Part shown: positions 6,259 to 7,049 of the stretch, in pieces
Layout: the number at the start of each line of letters is the position of its first letter
How positions within the stretch are numbered: the first letter of the stretch is position 1
NCBI GenBank assembly: GCA_905210885.1
Contig: CAJLYO010000087.1
Location: 1 to 7,049 of the forward strand
Origin: an uncultured Eubacteriales bacterium
GTDB taxonomy: Bacteria; Bacillota; Clostridia; Monoglobales; Firm-18
DNA length: 7,049 nt
Reading direction: 5' to 3'
The notes under the pieces: generated by a model
What the model was told of the DNA's origin: nothing
The model's database searches: none
What the model saw: the letters and a program-made list of their open reading frames with translations, nothing else
Program-made: the position numbers and the translations under genes

Positions 6259-7049
6259 TCACTCCTTGCCGCTGAACTTAATATCTTTTATTACAAACTG
6301 TACACTTCTGTTATTATTGTATTCGTTAATCCGTATTGTGCCCGCAACATCTAAAGTATCGCCCTTCTTAAGATACCTGATATACGAGCCTATGCCAAAG
6401 CCTATGCCCTCAAATGACGTGCCGTCCGATTCAAGCAAAAGGCGCATGTGTTTTCCGCCGCTTAGTGCCGTCAGTTCTGATATAACTGCATTTTTCACAC
6501 ACAGCAGCGGCTCAGGGTTGCCGTTTCCGTACGGCTCGAACATAGCAAGCTGTTCTACGGTCTGTTCATTTATTTCGGACGGACTTATGCACGTGTCAAT
6601 GGTAAGTTTCGGAATATAGTCCTCCCGAACAGTTACGCCTGCGGCATACCTGTTTATTTCATTGCGGAACCTCACTATTTCGGAAGTTTTTAATGTCATT
6701 CCGGCAGCAAGGCTGTGACCGCCGAAAGCCTCAAGACAATCCGAAGTCTTTGAAAGCGCCGTGTACAAATCGAAGCTTTCTATACTTCTGCCCGAACCCT
6801 TGGCAGTATCGCCGTCAACACACAGCAAAATACACGGACGGTAGTATTTTTCGGTAATTTTAGATGCCACGATGCCTATAACTCCGTGATGCCAGCCTTC
6901 GCCGGCGATTACTATTACACGCTCGCGCGAAAGCCCGTTTTGCTCAACTATAGCCACTGCCTGTTCATATATATCAAGGCACAGTTTTTGCCGCGCGGCA
7001 TTAAGCTCGTTTAACCCAGCGGCAATGCTTTTTGCCTCATCGGGGTCAT
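6259..7049 (-). CDS. recJ: Single-stranded-DNA-specific exonuclease RecJ, C-terminal part (5' end beyond window)
   Basis: RecJ is a 5'-to-3' single-strand DNA exonuclease used in recombination, fork repair and mismatch repair. Only the last 262 residues are in the window; about 300 N-terminal residues with the DHH catalytic motifs lie upstream. The frame is open from the window edge: the first codons read DPDEAKSIAAGLNELNAARQ, a RecJ-like helix, so the GTG at 6957 is internal and not a start. The DHHA1 domain shows GWHHGVIG (fragment residues 51-58), GSGRS (84-88) and FGGH (108-111). The C-terminal OB-fold domain follows, with PYGNGNPEP (172-180) and the closing strands near VQFVIKDIKF. The protein ends right after the OB domain, so this is the short RecJ form without the extra C-terminal region found in some Bacilli. 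The TGA stop lies 5 bases before the rel ATG. Confidence 0.96.
   Translation of the reverse strand, partial: DPDEAKSIAAGLNELNAARQKLCLDIYEQAVAIVEQNGLSRERVIVIAGEGWHHGVIGIVASKITEKYYRPCILLCVDGDTAKGSGRSIESFDLYTALSKTSDCLEAFGGHSLAAGMTLKTSEIVRFRNEINRYAAGVTVREDYIPKLTIDTCISPSEINEQTVEQLAMFEPYGNGNPEPLLCVKNAVISELTALSGGKHMRLLLESDGTSFEGIGFGIGSYIRYLKKGDTLDVAGTIRINEYNNNRSVQFVIKDIKFSGKE
6262..6267 (-). promoter_or_regulatory. Ribosome binding site that decides the rel start
   Basis: AAGGAG on the minus strand, inside the final recJ codons. It ends 8 bases before ATG 6253, only 2 bases before ATG 6259, and overlaps GTG 6262. Standard spacing therefore favours 6253. Its position just before the recJ stop suggests translational coupling of rel to recJ. 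Confidence 0.75.

Noticed and set aside
6259..6957. A separate 232-residue gene starting at GTG 6957
   Set aside because: The frame stays open to the window edge and the upstream codons continue RecJ-like sequence, so this is an internal codon of recJ.
1..7049. CRISPR arrays, transposons, tRNA genes, phage or defence genes
   Set aside because: No direct-repeat series, insertion-sequence ends, cloverleaf-like segments or such proteins were seen; the genes are continuous housekeeping genes on one strand.

Overview
The window reads as an ordinary housekeeping stretch of a low-to-moderate GC Firmicute, most likely a member of the Clostridia. Three things suggest this. The HPr carries the regulatory Ser46 as well as the catalytic His15. 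The stringent-response enzyme is the long bifunctional Rel type, lying beside recJ. A HemZ-family radical SAM protein follows a small metallo-beta-lactamase hydrolase, an order I recall from clostridial genomes. Strong AAGGAG-type ribosome sites precede nearly every gene. All genes are on the minus strand, so transcription runs from high to low coordinates. I see no mobile element, CRISPR array, tRNA, rRNA or prophage gene.

Layout in transcription order: the 3' part of recJ (7049 to 6259), rel (6253 to 4070), a glyoxalase II-like hydrolase (4057 to 3437) and a short hemZ-like radical SAM gene (3434 to 2262) are separated by 2 to 12 bases and look like one operon. A 144-base AT-rich gap (2261 to 2118) follows, with a convincing promoter. 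Then come an HPr gene (2117 to 1854), an intrinsic terminator (1839 to 1805), and uvrC (1787 to beyond base 1), which lacks only its last few residues here. No gene-free stretch exceeds 150 bases.

Functionally, the first operon joins recombination and repair (RecJ exonuclease), (p)ppGpp synthesis and hydrolysis (Rel), a probable thioester hydrolase and a radical SAM enzyme. The second unit joins a PTS/carbon-catabolite phosphocarrier with the UvrC excision-repair nuclease. The gap between them looks like a join between two conserved neighbourhoods: I recall hisS-aspS often following hemZ in relatives, but here HPr-uvrC follows.

The points most worth a second look are modest. The HemZ-like protein lacks the usual N-terminal region, with an in-frame stop just upstream of its start. 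A strong terminator sits only 17 bases before the uvrC start codon, with no obvious separate uvrC promoter. The annotated-looking GTG start of rel overlaps its own ribosome site, so a downstream ATG is more likely. apt and dtd, often interleaved in this cluster, are absent. I found no evidence of a new biological system.
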